A program made the position numbers and the translations under genes. Source: Salpingoeca rosetta (Eukaryota > Opisthokonta > Choanoflagellata > Craspedida > Salpingoecidae). From it: DNA of 25,000 bases. The DNA lies in the NCBI RefSeq assembly GCF_000188695.1, contig NW_004754932.1, forward strand, positions 2,370,708-2,395,707. The letters are read 5' to 3'. The notes beneath the pieces were generated by a model. That model made no database searches. It worked only from the letters and a program-made list of their open reading frames with translations, and was not told the DNA's origin. Shown here piece after piece: positions 1 to 10,926 of the stretch. Numbering within the stretch: position 1 is the first letter of the stretch; every line of letters starts with the position of its first letter.

Positions 1-24
1 CCTCGAGCACTTTGCAAAGGGAGG

Positions 25-80
25 CAGCAGGATGCCAGCTCCGACAGCAGGATGACAGCACCGACAGCAGGGTGGCCGAC
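25..80. repeat. 20-bp tandem repeat, about 2.8 copies
   Basis: Units start at 25, 45 and 65 and begin CAGCAGGATG. The second unit differs from the first by two substitutions, and the third is truncated and diverged. No function is evident. Confidence 0.75.
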
Positions 81-189
81 AACACATACACACACACACA
101 CTCACACACACACATACTCTCACAAACATAAACCATATCGACAAACGGACCGAGTACAGCGCAAGTGTAACGCAACAAGGCACAAGCAC

Positions 190-300
190 AGGCGTGGAGG
201 GCGTTTGGGCGCGCAAACATGGACATTCTGAACGAACCAGTAGTTCTCCGAGGTTGTCGATGACAAACTCGCCCTTTTCGGTCTCCACACTCCCGAGCTG
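190..300 (-). other. Possible coding exon on the minus strand (weak)
   Basis: Read on the minus strand, an acceptor-like CCCAG at 304-300 follows a (GT)n tract, the usual intron pattern in this window. It is followed by an open frame containing VETEKGEFVIDNLGELLVR. That stretch is well balanced in composition and unlike repeat-derived shadow ORFs. The wording vaguely recalls the end of Sm/LSm folds, but I cannot place it in a family. No convincing partner exon or stop context was found, so it could be a chance frame. Confidence 0.2.
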
Positions 301-310
301 GGTTGCGTCA

Positions 311-313
<3 letters not shown>

Positions 314-363
<50 letters not shown>
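314..363. repeat. (CA)25 microsatellite
   Basis: Uninterrupted CA dinucleotides on the plus strand. If the minus-strand exon just downstream on that strand is real, this tract is (TG)n in its preceding intron. Confidence 0.95.
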
Positions 364-365
<2 letters not shown>

Positions 366-714
366 ACCAAGCAAAGCATTCCAACACATCATCGAGAACC
401 GGACCAGATCGCAAGGAGGCCACGACAGCGTCAGGGCACGCACCGGCTGTCGCACGCAGTCTTGTCGATGACGAGATGTGATGTTTGTTTGTTGGGTGTG
501 GGAAGCAGAGCGCGGTTTCCCAACACCACGACACAGAACAAAGAAAGACAGAAGGACTTCTTGCTTGCTTGCTTCTTCGTCTCTGGCGTGCGGCCGTCTG
601 GAACGTGCAGCGCCCACGCAATGAAGGGATGTGAAGTGCGTCAGCCGCTCCTCACGCAACCAAACACCAAACACCAAACGCTCAAACACACCTCCAAGCA
701 ATCACACCACCACC

Positions 715-749
715 AAGAAGAAGAAGAAGAAGAAGAAGAAGAAGAAGAA
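715..749. repeat. (AAG)n trinucleotide microsatellite, about 11.5 copies
   Basis: Uninterrupted AAG/GAA repeat between otherwise CA-rich sequence. It generates poly-Glu, poly-Lys and poly-Ser shadow frames that I do not consider coding. Confidence 0.95.
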
Positions 750-1007
750 ACGCCAGCAACACCAACTCTCTCGCACGCACGCAAATCAAAACACAAACAC
801 CGCACAGCAAGCAACAGCACCAACCAATCAACAAGCAACAAGGCTCAAGGAATCAAAAGTGCGCGAAGAAGGCAGGCGGCAGCAATGCGGAAATTTATTG
901 AACTTCACGAAAGAAAATCGTAGAACTTCGCGACCAAGGACCAGAACGCGAAATTATTCGGTGGGGAGGACAACCGACTCGGCAACGGACATCCAACCAA
1001 TCCAGGT

Positions 1008-1060
1008 GTTGAGTGCTGAGGTTGTGTGCTGAGGTTGTGTGCTGAGGTTGTGTGCTTGAG
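1008..1060. repeat. 13-bp tandem repeat, 4 copies
   Basis: Copies of GTTGTGTGCTGAG at 1008, 1021, 1034 and 1047. The first and last copies are slightly diverged. It lies about 250 bp upstream of the transporter start codon, so it could lie within the promoter, but nothing shows a regulatory role. Confidence 0.8.
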
Positions 1061-1312
1061 TTGCTTGAGTCTGCTTGCTTGCTTGCTTGGTTGCTTTGTT
1101 GACGAGGGCCACCACATGATGTCAACACTGCACGTGCGTTAATAAGTTACGCAGCCTGGCAGATCAAATCAACAGTCAGCACTCCACTGAAAGCACTGCT
1201 GCTGTTGCTGTTGCTGCTGCTAAGCAAGGCGGACACCCGTTGCTTGGTTCTTGTTGTGCTTTACGTTAGAGTGTTTGTGTTGGGTGCTGGGCCCGCATCC
1301 AACTACTCCAGG

Positions 1313-1551
1313 ATGGCATCCATGGCGTTGGTGGGCGGTGTGCCAGTGGCTGTGGCCATCACGGGGACACATTCGTTTTTGCTCGCGCTCACCAAGGACG
1401 ACACAGGCCGCATTCCGTTCTCCTCGGCATCCGTTGTTCTGCTCCAGGAGACAACCAAGCTGCTCATCTCCATTGCGTTTTCCCTTTCCAGTCGCACGTG
1501 GTCCGTGTCCACCTCAGATTGGGTCTACTTGGTACGCGCTCGTGCGCGTCG

Positions 1552-1623
<72 letters not shown>

Positions 1624-3018
1624 AGAGGGTGGACGCTGTGCTTTTCCGTCGTGGTGTGTGGCGGTGTCTGTTGTGTGTGTGTGCGTTGTCATGCGTGTGT
1701 TTTCTTTGTTGTATGCGCATTGGACTTCTTCTGCCGCTCTCCCTGCTTTTGACCCCTTCTATTGCGCTACCTTCGACAAACCCTCTCACAACCACTTCTT
1801 TCCTTCCCCTCCCCTTTCACACACACACACACACACACATCTTCACAGGTGCCCTCGCTGTGCTATGCTTTGAATAACAATGCAGCCATCTTGCTGCAGC
1901 GGCACATGGACTCGGCAACCTTCCAAGTGCTGTGCAACTTCAAGACTGTCACCACGGTTCTCTGCTTCTATCTCTTGCTCAGGCGCACCTTTACGCCACG
2001 CAAGTGGCTGGCTCTCCTCATCCTCTTTCTCTCCGGTGAGAGCATGTCGTGTGTGTGTGGGTATGTGTGGGTGTGTGTGTGTGTGTGTGGGTGTGGGCAC
2101 GTGTGTGTGTGGGTGTGTGGGTGTGTGGGTGTGTGTGTGTGTGTGGGTGTGTGGGTGTGTGGGTATATATGTGTGTGTGTGTGTGTGTGTTCAGTACAGC
2201 TGCACGCTGAAACTCACGATCCCCCCTCCCCCGCTTCTCTGTGTCCCTGTAGCTGAAGCAACGCCAAGCTCACCCAGCACCTTGTTTGTTCCTTCCCCTT
2301 GTTCCACCACACTGCACCACTCCCTATGATACACCCTCTCTCCCAGGTACGCTGAACACCGTCTCGGGGTTTCAGCTGCACGCGACGGAATGGAACCCGG
2401 CGAGCGTGTTCATCACCCCGATTGGCGTTGTTGGCATGCTTCTTTATTGCTTCAACAGCGGGTTTGCCAGCGTGTATAGCGAGGTGATTATGAAGCGCAA
2501 CCCAGAGCCATTTTTCGTGCAGAGCATCAAGCTCTATTTCGGCGGCGCGGTGATCAACGCCGTGCTGGCCGCCATCTCCCTGCACTCGCCTGCGGACTTC
2601 TTCACCGGCTTCTCCGACCTCACGTGGGCCATCATCCTCACGCAAGCCATCAACGGCATCATCTACGGCTACGTCATCAAGGTGTGTGTGTGTGTGTGCG
2701 TGCAAATGTGCGAATGTGTGTTTATGCGAATATGTGTGTGTGTGTGTTTTCGTGCGAATGTGTGTGTGTGTAAGTGGGAAGGGATGTGTTTCTGCGTATG
2801 TTCGGCCTCTGCCCTGTGCCCGCCCTGCGTGTACTTGCTGCATGTATGCTTGTATGGGTCCGTTGGTTCCTAATTGCTCCCTTTGTGGCCCCACTTGTAC
2901 CTGGATGAATCGTTGTCTGCCATAGCTGTACGCTCTGCCATGCCAACTCGCCCCAATGCGCCTTCCTCCCGCCCTCCTTCCTCACATCTGCTTTTCTTCG
3001 CATGCACACACAAACACG

Positions 3019-3067
<49 letters not shown>

Positions 3068-3124
3068 CCACACACGCACATCCACACACCCACACACACG
3101 CACGCACACACACACACACGAACG

Positions 3125-3178
<54 letters not shown>

Positions 3179-3498
3179 ACTCTTCTTCCACATCCCCAAC
3201 TTCTTCCACATCCCCAACTGCCCATCTGCAGCACGCCAGCAACATTCTCAGGTTATTTATCGTTGCAGTGTCCATGCTGTTGGCCACAGCAACCTCGGCC
3301 GTGGTGCTTGGGGCGCATCTCAGCTTCCCGTTCCTGTGCTCCGCTGCGGGCGTCCTTGCCGCCATCGTTCTCTTCAACACCGCAGCTGGAGATCCAAAGC
3401 AAAAGCCAAAGCACTCAAAGCATAACCACCGCAACACTCTCAGCAACCCCAATGCTCACCACCATTCACCGCCACCATCGCCCACCAAAACCGTTTAA
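1313..3498 (+). CDS. SLC35A4: SLC35A4-type nucleotide-sugar transporter, 4 exons
   Basis: Exons: 1313-1531, 1849-2035, 2347-2681, 3232-3498, giving 335 aa, normal for the SLC35A family. The product is a multi-pass membrane transporter expected in the Golgi/ER, exchanging a nucleotide-activated sugar across the membrane. Diagnostic wording includes [20 protein letters not shown] near the N-terminus, [20 protein letters not shown] after the first junction, [20 protein letters not shown], and [10 protein letters not shown] at the last junction. These resemble animal SLC35A4 more than SLC35A1/A2/A3; human SLC35A4 is reported to transport CDP-ribitol, but substrate cannot be read from sequence. 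The tail after the last hydrophobic segment is polar and rich in Lys, His and Pro. Intron phases are 0, 1, 0. Introns 1 and 3 have (TG)n after the donor and (CA)n before the acceptor. The start is the first ATG in frame; a second Met follows at codon 4. Confidence 0.88.
1553..1622. repeat. (TG)35 in intron 1 of the transporter
   Basis: Uninterrupted TG tract beginning about 20 bp inside the intron, on the coding strand. A (CA)10 tract at about 1819-1839 sits immediately before the acceptor of the same intron. Confidence 0.95.
3019..3176. repeat. Long CA-rich tract in intron 3 of the transporter
   Basis: About 155 bp of (CA)n with scattered CACG interruptions, ending about 55 bp before the exon 4 acceptor. 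The same intron opens with a (TG)n-rich donor side at 2682-2775. Confidence 0.92.
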
Positions 3499-3576
3499 TT
3501 GTCGAGTATTTGCCGTCACATAAACAATCTTCCCAACTTCGAGCGGCCAAGCAACAAACAACAACAGCGAGTGAGC

Positions 3577-5664
3577 ATGGCTGAGGACGCGGCGCAGCTC
3601 AGGGCAGAGCTGGAGGAGCTGAAGGCCCACACAGAGTCCATGAAGCAAGAGCTGGAGAAGGAGTTGAACCAGGTTGGTGGTGGACATAATGTGACATAAA
3701 CAATAATTTGCAGAGTGACACAGCACACGTACACACACGAACACGCACACATGACAACACATGCACCTTTGCACACAGCACACACACACACAAGTGCACG
3801 CACTCACACGCACACATGAATAACCTGCTTTGTTTTCCTTTCATCATGGCAATGCGCTCCAGGCACACAGTCAATTGAAGAACGAACGCCAACGGCGTGC
3901 AAAGTTGGAACGGGACTTTCAGGACATCAAGGTGCGTGCAGTGGTTTCATGCACAGCGCCCAAGCAACCGTAGACAACGCATCTGCTCACTCGCATAGCA
4001 CATGTGTTGGCACACACACACGCACGCGCACACGCACACGCATACACACACGCACGCACACATACTCTCTCTCTCTCCCTCCCTCGCTCTTGTCAACTTA
4101 CTCTGGCTGTTGTCACCCATGTTGCAGACAAAGTATGACAGCACGGTGCAACAGAGCCAGACGGACGTGACCAAGCTGAAATCCCAAGTCCTGTCGCTTG
4201 AAGAAGAGCGTGTGACGGTGCGTGCGCAGCATCCAAGTGGCTTGTCAAGCTGAGCCCTTGCTATTTGTCCAGATGTGGCCTTGCTACTGTCGTCGCTCTA
4301 GTTATTTCGCACCTGCCGCTGCCACCTTTGTCATGTGTACCCTCACTATTATGTGACGACTGCATATCGGTAACTGGCGCTATGGTGGTGGTGTGTAGCT
4401 CCGCAAGCGCGTGACCGAGCTCGAGGACACACAGGACGATCTGGAGCGAACAACGCGACAACAGGAGGTCACCATCCAGCAGTTGCAGGTACGCACACTT
4501 GCTGATGGCTGGCTGCTGTGACTCTAAGAGAAGCACAGCGGTTCGATGCCTGCGATGTGTCTGCTCACCTCTTGTTTTGTTTTGTTTTGTTTTGTTTGCA
4601 CGTGTGTGCGGTTGGATGTAGGACGACCTGAGTGACAAACTGGAGACCTTGGCGCTGGTTCAAGGAGAGCTTGAGGAGATGCAGGATGATAAGCAGCACA
4701 TGAAGCAGGCCCTCAACGGTACAGCCAACACTGCCATCACGTGTGTGTATGTGTGTGTGTGTGGGGGGGGGGGGTGTGGGTGTGAGGGAGAGTGGGAGAG
4801 TGGGAGAGTGAGTGCATGCGTGAGCGTGGAGCTATCCCTCTGTGTGTGTGTGTGTGTGTGTGCATGTGTGAGTATGGAGCTGTTGTTGCGCTTGTGTGTG
4901 CGTATCACGCTTACTTCGCTTGCGTAGCTGGTGCGTCCCCTCGGCCTTTTTCCTTTTCACACACATGTGCGGTCGTTGGTCCCTTCCAGATGCCGTTGAT
5001 GAAGCGTCTCTGCTGCGAGAACGATTGCAATCGCTCGAATCGACCGAGCACACAAACCACACACCACACGCGCAAGAAGCACACCAACAGCAGCACCAAC
5101 AACAACATGGCGACGAGCAGCAGGGGCGAGAGGAGGCGGAACTTCAGTCGCTGCTGTCGTCTCCTGGTGTGAACACACACACATCCAACATGACAGCACC
5201 AGGTGCTGACAGCATCCCCACACAGAACCACCGCCATGAACAACAACAGCAGCGAAGGCGGCAGGGTTCACTGGGTAGCACAAGCTCCATGGCAACGGTG
5301 GTGGATGAGCTGTCCGTGTTTGAGCGCAGTTTAACCCCGCGTGACACGCTGCGGTATCGGCTGAGAACCTTCAAGATGCTCCTTCTTGCGTCAAGTCGAC
5401 TATCGGTGTGTGTGTGTGTGTGTGCGTGTGTCTGTGTCTGTGTCTGTGTCTGTGTCTGTGTCTGTGTCTGTGTCTGTGTCTGTGTCTGTGTGTATCTGTG
5501 TCTGTGTGCTTCACCACGTCCAACCTGGCCACCACTGCCCGCACTTGCTTCTAACCAAACCTTCCAAACACCCCTCCCTGCCCTCCTTTTTCTCTGATTG
5601 CTGGCATTTTCAGGCCCTGGAGGATCAGCTGCCGGCGTCTGTTGTTGGCATCGACACATTCTAG
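3577..5664 (+). CDS. NDE1: NudE/NDE1-like dynein-regulator coiled-coil protein, 7 exons
   Basis: Exons: 3577-3672, 3863-3931, 4128-4217, 4399-4488, 4622-4718, 4990-5405, 5614-5664, giving 302 aa (animal NDE1/NDEL1 about 335-345). Residues 1 to about 170 form an almost unbroken coiled coil. The stretch RVTELEDTQDDLER resembles the NDE1 segment around VRELEQANDDLERA, and the following helix resembles the family continuation with an ELDEKE-type ending. A low-complexity linker rich in His and Gln follows, then a short C-terminal helical segment (RLRTFKMLLLASSRLSALED) that parallels the family's C-terminal helix. NudE proteins bind LIS1 and dynein to control dynein force in nuclear positioning and mitosis. 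The first five exons are short and most junctions are phase 0. The assignment rests on coiled-coil similarity, which can mislead; a generic coiled-coil protein is the alternative. Confidence 0.75.
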
Positions 5665-6117
5665 TGACCACACACACACACACACACACAAACACACGAA
5701 CACCCTCTCTGATTCTTTTAGCATGTTACGCTACGACAACAGCGCGACTTTGCTGTGTACAGCTGTAACAATACTTGATCTCTGTGCTTGATGGTTGCTG
5801 TATTGGGCTGGTGGTCACATCACACCACATCGTATCACATGTCACATATCGGCACATCACACTGCTTGCCATGAACATCCATACGTGAACAGCCTGCGCT
5901 GTCCTGTATTGAACTGTCAGCAGAAAACAAAACATCAGCAAACAAATGCACGACTACGAAGAGGGAACGACAACAAACAAACACCAACAAGCAACACGCA
6001 CGGCCACCACGCACACGCACGCGCATGTGCTGCAACGCTGGATGCAGCAACACCAACGGTGGTGGGTGGGTGTCTGGTGGTGCCGTGGTTGGAAAAATCA
6101 ATACGGGAGGGGAGCGC
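5665..6117. other. Convergent intergenic region between NDE1-like and OXCT1
   Basis: Both genes end here, on opposite strands. It contains a short (CA)n at 5669-5690, a run of CACAT/CATCACA-type words at about 5815-5870, and an AAACAAACAACC-like A-rich stretch near 5930-5995. No canonical AATAAA signal is evident on either strand, and I see no gene. Confidence 0.7.
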
Positions 6118-7172
6118 TTATGCGTCCATCGCCTTGAGGTTGTCGCTGACAGCAAACGGGGCGCCCGTGGCAGCCTGCAGCACGGAAGGAAAACAAGTGA
6201 GTTGAGTGAGTGAGTGAGTGAGTGAGTGTGTGTGTGTGTCTGTGTCTGTGTCTGTGTGTGTCTGTGTGTGTCTGTCTGTGTGTGTCTGTGTGTGTGTGTC
6301 TGTGTGTGTGTGTGTGTCTGTGTGTGTGTGTGTGTCTGTATGTGTGAAGGCCAATGCAGCGAGCGCGCACGGCACCCTGCGTAGTCACCTTGACGTCGTC
6401 GACGGAGACGCCATCTGCAATCTCGATGAGGGTGAGGCCGGTCTCGGCGGACACGTCAAACACACCCTGCTCACACGCAGCACCATGTGGTCGTGGTGGT
6501 GGTGGTGGTGGTGGTGGTGGTGAGAAAGAAGAGGACGAAAGCCGGGGGGGGGGGGAAGAGCATGGAAAGCATGCTGCAAGACACGTGATCGAGAACGACA
6601 AGGCACGGCCACGGAACGAACCATCTCTGTGATGATGCGGTCGACGCACTTCGGGCCCGTCAGCGGCAGCGTGCAGTTCTCGAGGATCTTGTGCGCGCCG
6701 CTCTGTGGATGGTGTGAGGTGGTGTGTACATTGCATAGTGCATCAAGAAGAAAGGGATTGATTGACTGATGGGCGTGAAGAGGTGATGCGGATTAAGAAG
6801 TCGGGGCAAGCTGTGACGCCGTGCAATCAAATGCAGACTGAGGCGAAGCCGTTGACAAGAGCGAGCGTGGCAATGCACAATAGAAGGAGGCAGCAAACCT
6901 TGGCGCAGTGCTCCATGGTGATGACGACACGAGAGCCGGGGGCAGACACGAGATCCATGGCACCGCCCATGCCCTTGACCATCTTGCCCTGCGCATGTGG
7001 GGCGGCAGGGTGGTGACAGATGACACAAGGAGTGGTGAGCATTGAGGTGGAAGGAAAGGTTGAGTTGGTGTTGTGGTGGTTGCCGCGGAACAGCAACTGC
7101 GCACTTACAAAGCGACACACGACACAAACAAACAAACACAGCACACACAGCACACACACGCACACACACACA

Positions 7173-7225
<53 letters not shown>

Positions 7226-8400
7226 AATCACACACACACACAACACAGCAACACAGCCACAATTACACCTCAACAAACTGGACACACAGCACAATACAAC
7301 AGCAAACAGGAGGCCGGACCGGGATCATGAAGTTTGCGAGGTCGCCGTACTGGGAGACCTGCATTGCGCCGAGGATGGTGAGGTGGATGTGCCCACCGCG
7401 GATCATCGCAAACGAGTCGTCAGACCCAAAGAACGACGACCCGGGCAGAACCTTGACCGTCTCCTTGCCTGGTGGTATTGATGGCGGTGATGATGTGAGA
7501 GTTGGAGTTGATATGGTGAGACGAGGATGAGGACGCAAGGGGAAGCATGAGACAAGGGAACGTACACACACACACACACACACACTCACTCACTCGCACA
7601 CTCACACACCCTCACACTCACACACTCTCACACTCACATACACACACCTGCGTTGATCAGGTCTGGGTCTTCCTCGCCCTTCTTGGGGAATGGGCCCTAG
7701 TGACGCCCCCGCAACACCATGTGCGCGCAACACAAGCAGTATACGGTGAGCGTGAAGGGAGCAAGCGATACGACGACAAAAGATTTCAAGCCAAACGATC
7801 ACATCGTCCTTCCACTCATCCTATTCATACACATGCACAACACACACACACACACACACAGATACACACAGACAGGTACACACACAGACACACCACCACC
7901 ACCACCACCGCCGCCACCGCCACCACGTCTCGTTGGTTTGTGGACGTACGAGGCCGAGGACGCCGTTCTCAGACTGGAGGGAGACGTTCATACCCTCTGG
8001 GATGAAGTTGGATGCAAGCATCGGCATACCAATACCAAGGTTCACAAACATGCCGTCCTACACCAGTCACAGGCGAGCACACGCGTGTACAGGCATGAGA
8101 CGGCTGCGTAGGTTTATCAACGGGGGAGGGGGTTACAAAAGCACAGCGAACAACAGGAGGATGACGATAGTATTGCTTGCAGGCAGCATGCGTCACCACC
8201 ATCACCAGCGCACCTTGAACTCCTTGGCAGCACGACGGATGATGAGCTCGCGCTTGGCGGCGGGCGCGCCGGGCGCAGGCGGGGCGTGGTCGCCATCCTT
8301 GGCAAGCGTCAGCCGCTGCATTGTTGTTGGTGGCGGTGGGGGTATGATGATGGTGGTGGTGGCGAGGGTGAGGGTTGATGAATTCGGTGAGTCCGAGAGA

Positions 8401-8484
<84 letters not shown>

Positions 8485-8773
8485 GGGGGGGGGACATTCT
8501 CCTCAAATTGTTCTCCTTTCGTGCTTGCAAGCACAAATATGGCCACGCACCTCGATGCGCTTCTCCATGTGGTCTGCCTTAAACACGCGTTTCACATACA
8601 CGCTGCACGCATGTAACATGTGACACGTAAGATGAGACCACACAACTCACAGCACAAACGATGTGTCAATGCACAGAGCACGCTGCAAACCGGCGCTCAC
8701 CCAGAGCTCACCACAGCAGACAATGCTTCATGCACAATAGTGCTTGTGTGTGTGTGTGTGTATGTGTGTGTGT

Positions 8774-8804
<31 letters not shown>

Positions 8805-8998
8805 AGTGCGTGTGTACGGACCTGGGCACGTGGATGCAATCTGGGTCGAGCTCGCCAACAGGAACAATCTCCTCCACCTCAGCGACCGTCACCTTTGCTG
8901 CCCGGGCCATGGCCGCGTTGAAGTTGCGCGCCGTCTTGCGGAACACCAGGTTGCCCGCCGTGTCCGCCTTCCACGCCTGCACACACGCACACGCGCGC

Positions 8999-9084
<86 letters not shown>

Positions 9085-9718
9085 TGTGTGTGTGTGAACA
9101 AGAGGTGGTCAGCGTTGGCTGGGGTTTGTTGGAAGAACACAACAGCACGTGTACAAACACACAGTGCACAGCTGTCCACGACTTACGCGAACGAGAGCAA
9201 AGTCGCCGGTAATCGCCTCCTCCATGATGTACGGGACGCCTGGCACACGCAAGCAGCAGCAGGGAGGGGGAGGGGAGATGTGAGGTCATTGAATTAGGGG
9301 GGGGGGATGGTAGACACAGAGCGAACAAACCCGATGGCGGGAGGGAACGCATGTAACCATTTTTTCACACACACACACTCACACACACATGCACACACAT
9401 GCACATGCACACACACACACATGCACACGCTCACGCTCACAAACGAGACAAGCAAGGCAAACTTCCACACCGTTAAACTCGCGGCTCTCGCGGGGTTTGC
9501 TGGGGATCTCAATATCGCCGCTGCCGTCGGCCTTGTACTTGATGGGCGCACCACCCTCGTGGATGATTGTCCCATATCCGGTGGGGGTGAAGAACGCCGG
9601 GATGCCCGCGCCGCCCGCGCGAATGCGCTCGGCAAGCGTGCCCTGAGCGTGTTAGGAGGGTGGATGGATGGAAGGCGGGGGGAGTTGGAGAAACAAGGAA
9701 TGAGGGTGATATATGCCG

Positions 9719-9803
<85 letters not shown>

Positions 9804-10634
9804 GTCGATGAACTTGTTGCGCCGACAACGACAGGGTTCACATGCTTGCAGACGAAGCCATGATCAAGTCAACGACGCACCTGCGGTGTAAGCTCGACCT
9901 CGAGCTCGCCGCCAATGTACTGCCGCTCAAACTCCTTGTTCTCGCCGACATACGACGAGATCATGCGCTTGACCTGCTTGTTCTTCAGGAGAAGGCCGAG
10001 GCCAAAGTCGTCCACACTGGAAAACGCCAACAGCAAACGAAAGGCGGAGGGAGTGCGTGCGCGCGAGCGTGTGAGTACATGGCCGTGGTCAGTGGAGGTG
10101 GTGGGCAGTTTCATGAGCACGGCTTCTGCTACACGATGGGCGTTGTGTGTTTTGTCTCACAACATACAACAAGTGTCCACATTCGCGCACCCAGACACAC
10201 AAACATACAGACATGCAGTCACACACACACACACATGGACACAGACGCAGACACACACACGCACACGCACACGCACACACACACACACACACTCTCTCTC
10301 TCTCCCAGTGCTCTCTTTTGTCTCTCCCAACTGACCCAGCGTTGTTGCTGACGCAGGTAAGGTTCTTTGCGCCGCTCTTCTGCAGGGCAGCAATGAGGTT
10401 CTCGGGGATACCGCAAAGACCAAAGCCTGGGCAAAGCAGCACAAGTGAGGGGCGGGTTGTGAGGACGTGTGCTACATATTCCAATAGACAGAGAGAGAGA
10501 GAGAGCGAAGGGTGGAAGGGGCAGGCAAACACACACACACACACACAAGCGTGCACACACACAAGCGTGCACACACACAAGCGTGCACACACACACACAC
10601 ACAAGCGTGTGCACACACACACACGCACAAGCGT

Positions 10635-10676
<42 letters not shown>

Positions 10677-10926
10677 GCGTGCACACACACACACACACAT
10701 ACACACAAGCGTGCACGCAACAGTGCACAGTGGACGCACCGCCGACCAGGAGCTTGGAGCCGTCCTGCACGCCAGCAATGGCCTCCTCAGCCGTCTCGCA
10801 CACCTGCACCGCGCCGGTGCTGGCATGCCGCACGGAAACAGCAGCAGCAGCCTGTGCCAGGCGTGCCCCGCGCACAGCAACGGCAGCGGCGGCACGCACG
10901 CTCGCAACTCGCTGAACACCAAACAT
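6118..10926 (-). CDS. OXCT1: Mitochondrial succinyl-CoA:3-oxoacid CoA-transferase (SCOT), 15 exons
   Basis: Exons in transcript order: 10926-10740, 10426-10336, 10016-9881, 9642-9471, 9239-9187, 8976-8822, 8602-8551, 8315-8214, 8057-7950, 7696-7648, 7468-7320, 6988-6899, 6702-6622, 6466-6389, 6174-6118. All junctions keep frame and give 519 aa, against 520 in human. The enzyme moves CoA between succinyl-CoA and acetoacetate (ketone-body use); some protist relatives act on acetate. The N-terminus ([20 protein letters not shown]) is Arg/Ala-rich without acids, a mitochondrial presequence. Domain A includes [10 protein letters not shown] and [15 protein letters not shown]; domain B includes [15 protein letters not shown] and [14 protein letters not shown]. 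Glu346 in SENG aligns with the catalytic glutamate that forms the glutamyl-CoA thioester. A Pro/Ala-rich linker in exon 8 joins the domains. Exons of 49, 52 and 53 nt are unusually small. Most introns contain dinucleotide tracts. Confidence 0.96.
6489..6521. repeat. (GGT)n microsatellite in OXCT1 intron 13
   Basis: About ten GGT triplets on the plus strand, followed 25 bp later by a run of G at about 6544-6553. They lie inside the 155-bp intron between exons 14 and 13. Confidence 0.85.
7146..7245. repeat. Compound (CA)n-(CT)n tract in OXCT1 intron 11
   Basis: A CA-rich stretch runs directly into about 22 CT dinucleotides and then more CA. On the transcribed strand it reads (TG)n-(AG)n-(TG)n. 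Confidence 0.9.
8402..8481. repeat. (TG)40 in OXCT1 intron 7
   Basis: Uninterrupted tract on the plus strand, ended by a run of G. It is (CA)n in the OXCT1 transcript. Confidence 0.95.
9001..9082. repeat. (TG)41 in OXCT1 intron 5
   Basis: Uninterrupted tract on the plus strand. It is (CA)n in the OXCT1 transcript and starts about 25 bp upstream of the exon 6 acceptor. Confidence 0.95.
9721..9802. repeat. (GT)41 in OXCT1 intron 3
   Basis: Uninterrupted tract on the plus strand. It is (AC)n in the OXCT1 transcript, mid-intron between exons 3 and 4. Confidence 0.95.
10527..10717. repeat. Compound CA tract punctuated by AAGCGTGC in OXCT1 intron 1
   Basis: CA dinucleotides interrupted at least seven times by the word AAGCGTG, at irregular spacing with a core unit near 16 bp (GTGCACACACACAAGC). 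The punctuation indicates expansion of an interrupted unit, not simple dinucleotide slippage. Confidence 0.88.

Larger units (their letters stand above)
1..1312. other. Repeat-rich region upstream of the SLC35A4-like gene
   Basis: No gene could be supported with confidence here. The stretch holds a 20-bp tandem repeat, a (CA)n tract, a (GAA)n tract, a 13-bp tandem repeat and a short GCTT run at about 1071-1097. The last 200 bp are probably the promoter and 5' UTR of the transporter gene; no clear TATA box is visible. An eight-codon upstream ORF (ATG at 1116, TAA at 1140-1142) lies before the transporter start. Animal SLC35A4 transcripts carry a conserved upstream microprotein ORF, but I see no match to it here. 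Confidence 0.5.

Noticed and set aside
1551..1865. Selenoprotein, toxin or antimicrobial-peptide gene suggested by Cys-rich frames
   Set aside because: The cysteines come only from TGT codons in dinucleotide repeats. There is no spacing pattern, signal peptide or start context.
1205..1873. Many frames rich in Cys-Val, His-Thr or Ser-Leu runs, here and throughout
   Set aside because: They are translations of (TG)n, (CA)n and (CT)n tracts inside introns, and several have no ATG start.
6371..6389. Alternative OXCT1 exon 14 donor 18 nt further on (CAG, then GGTGCC)
   Set aside because: It would add VTTQ and related residues and break the alignment with SCOT, whereas the AAG then GTGACT donor at 6389 gives [15 protein letters not shown], colinear with the human protein.
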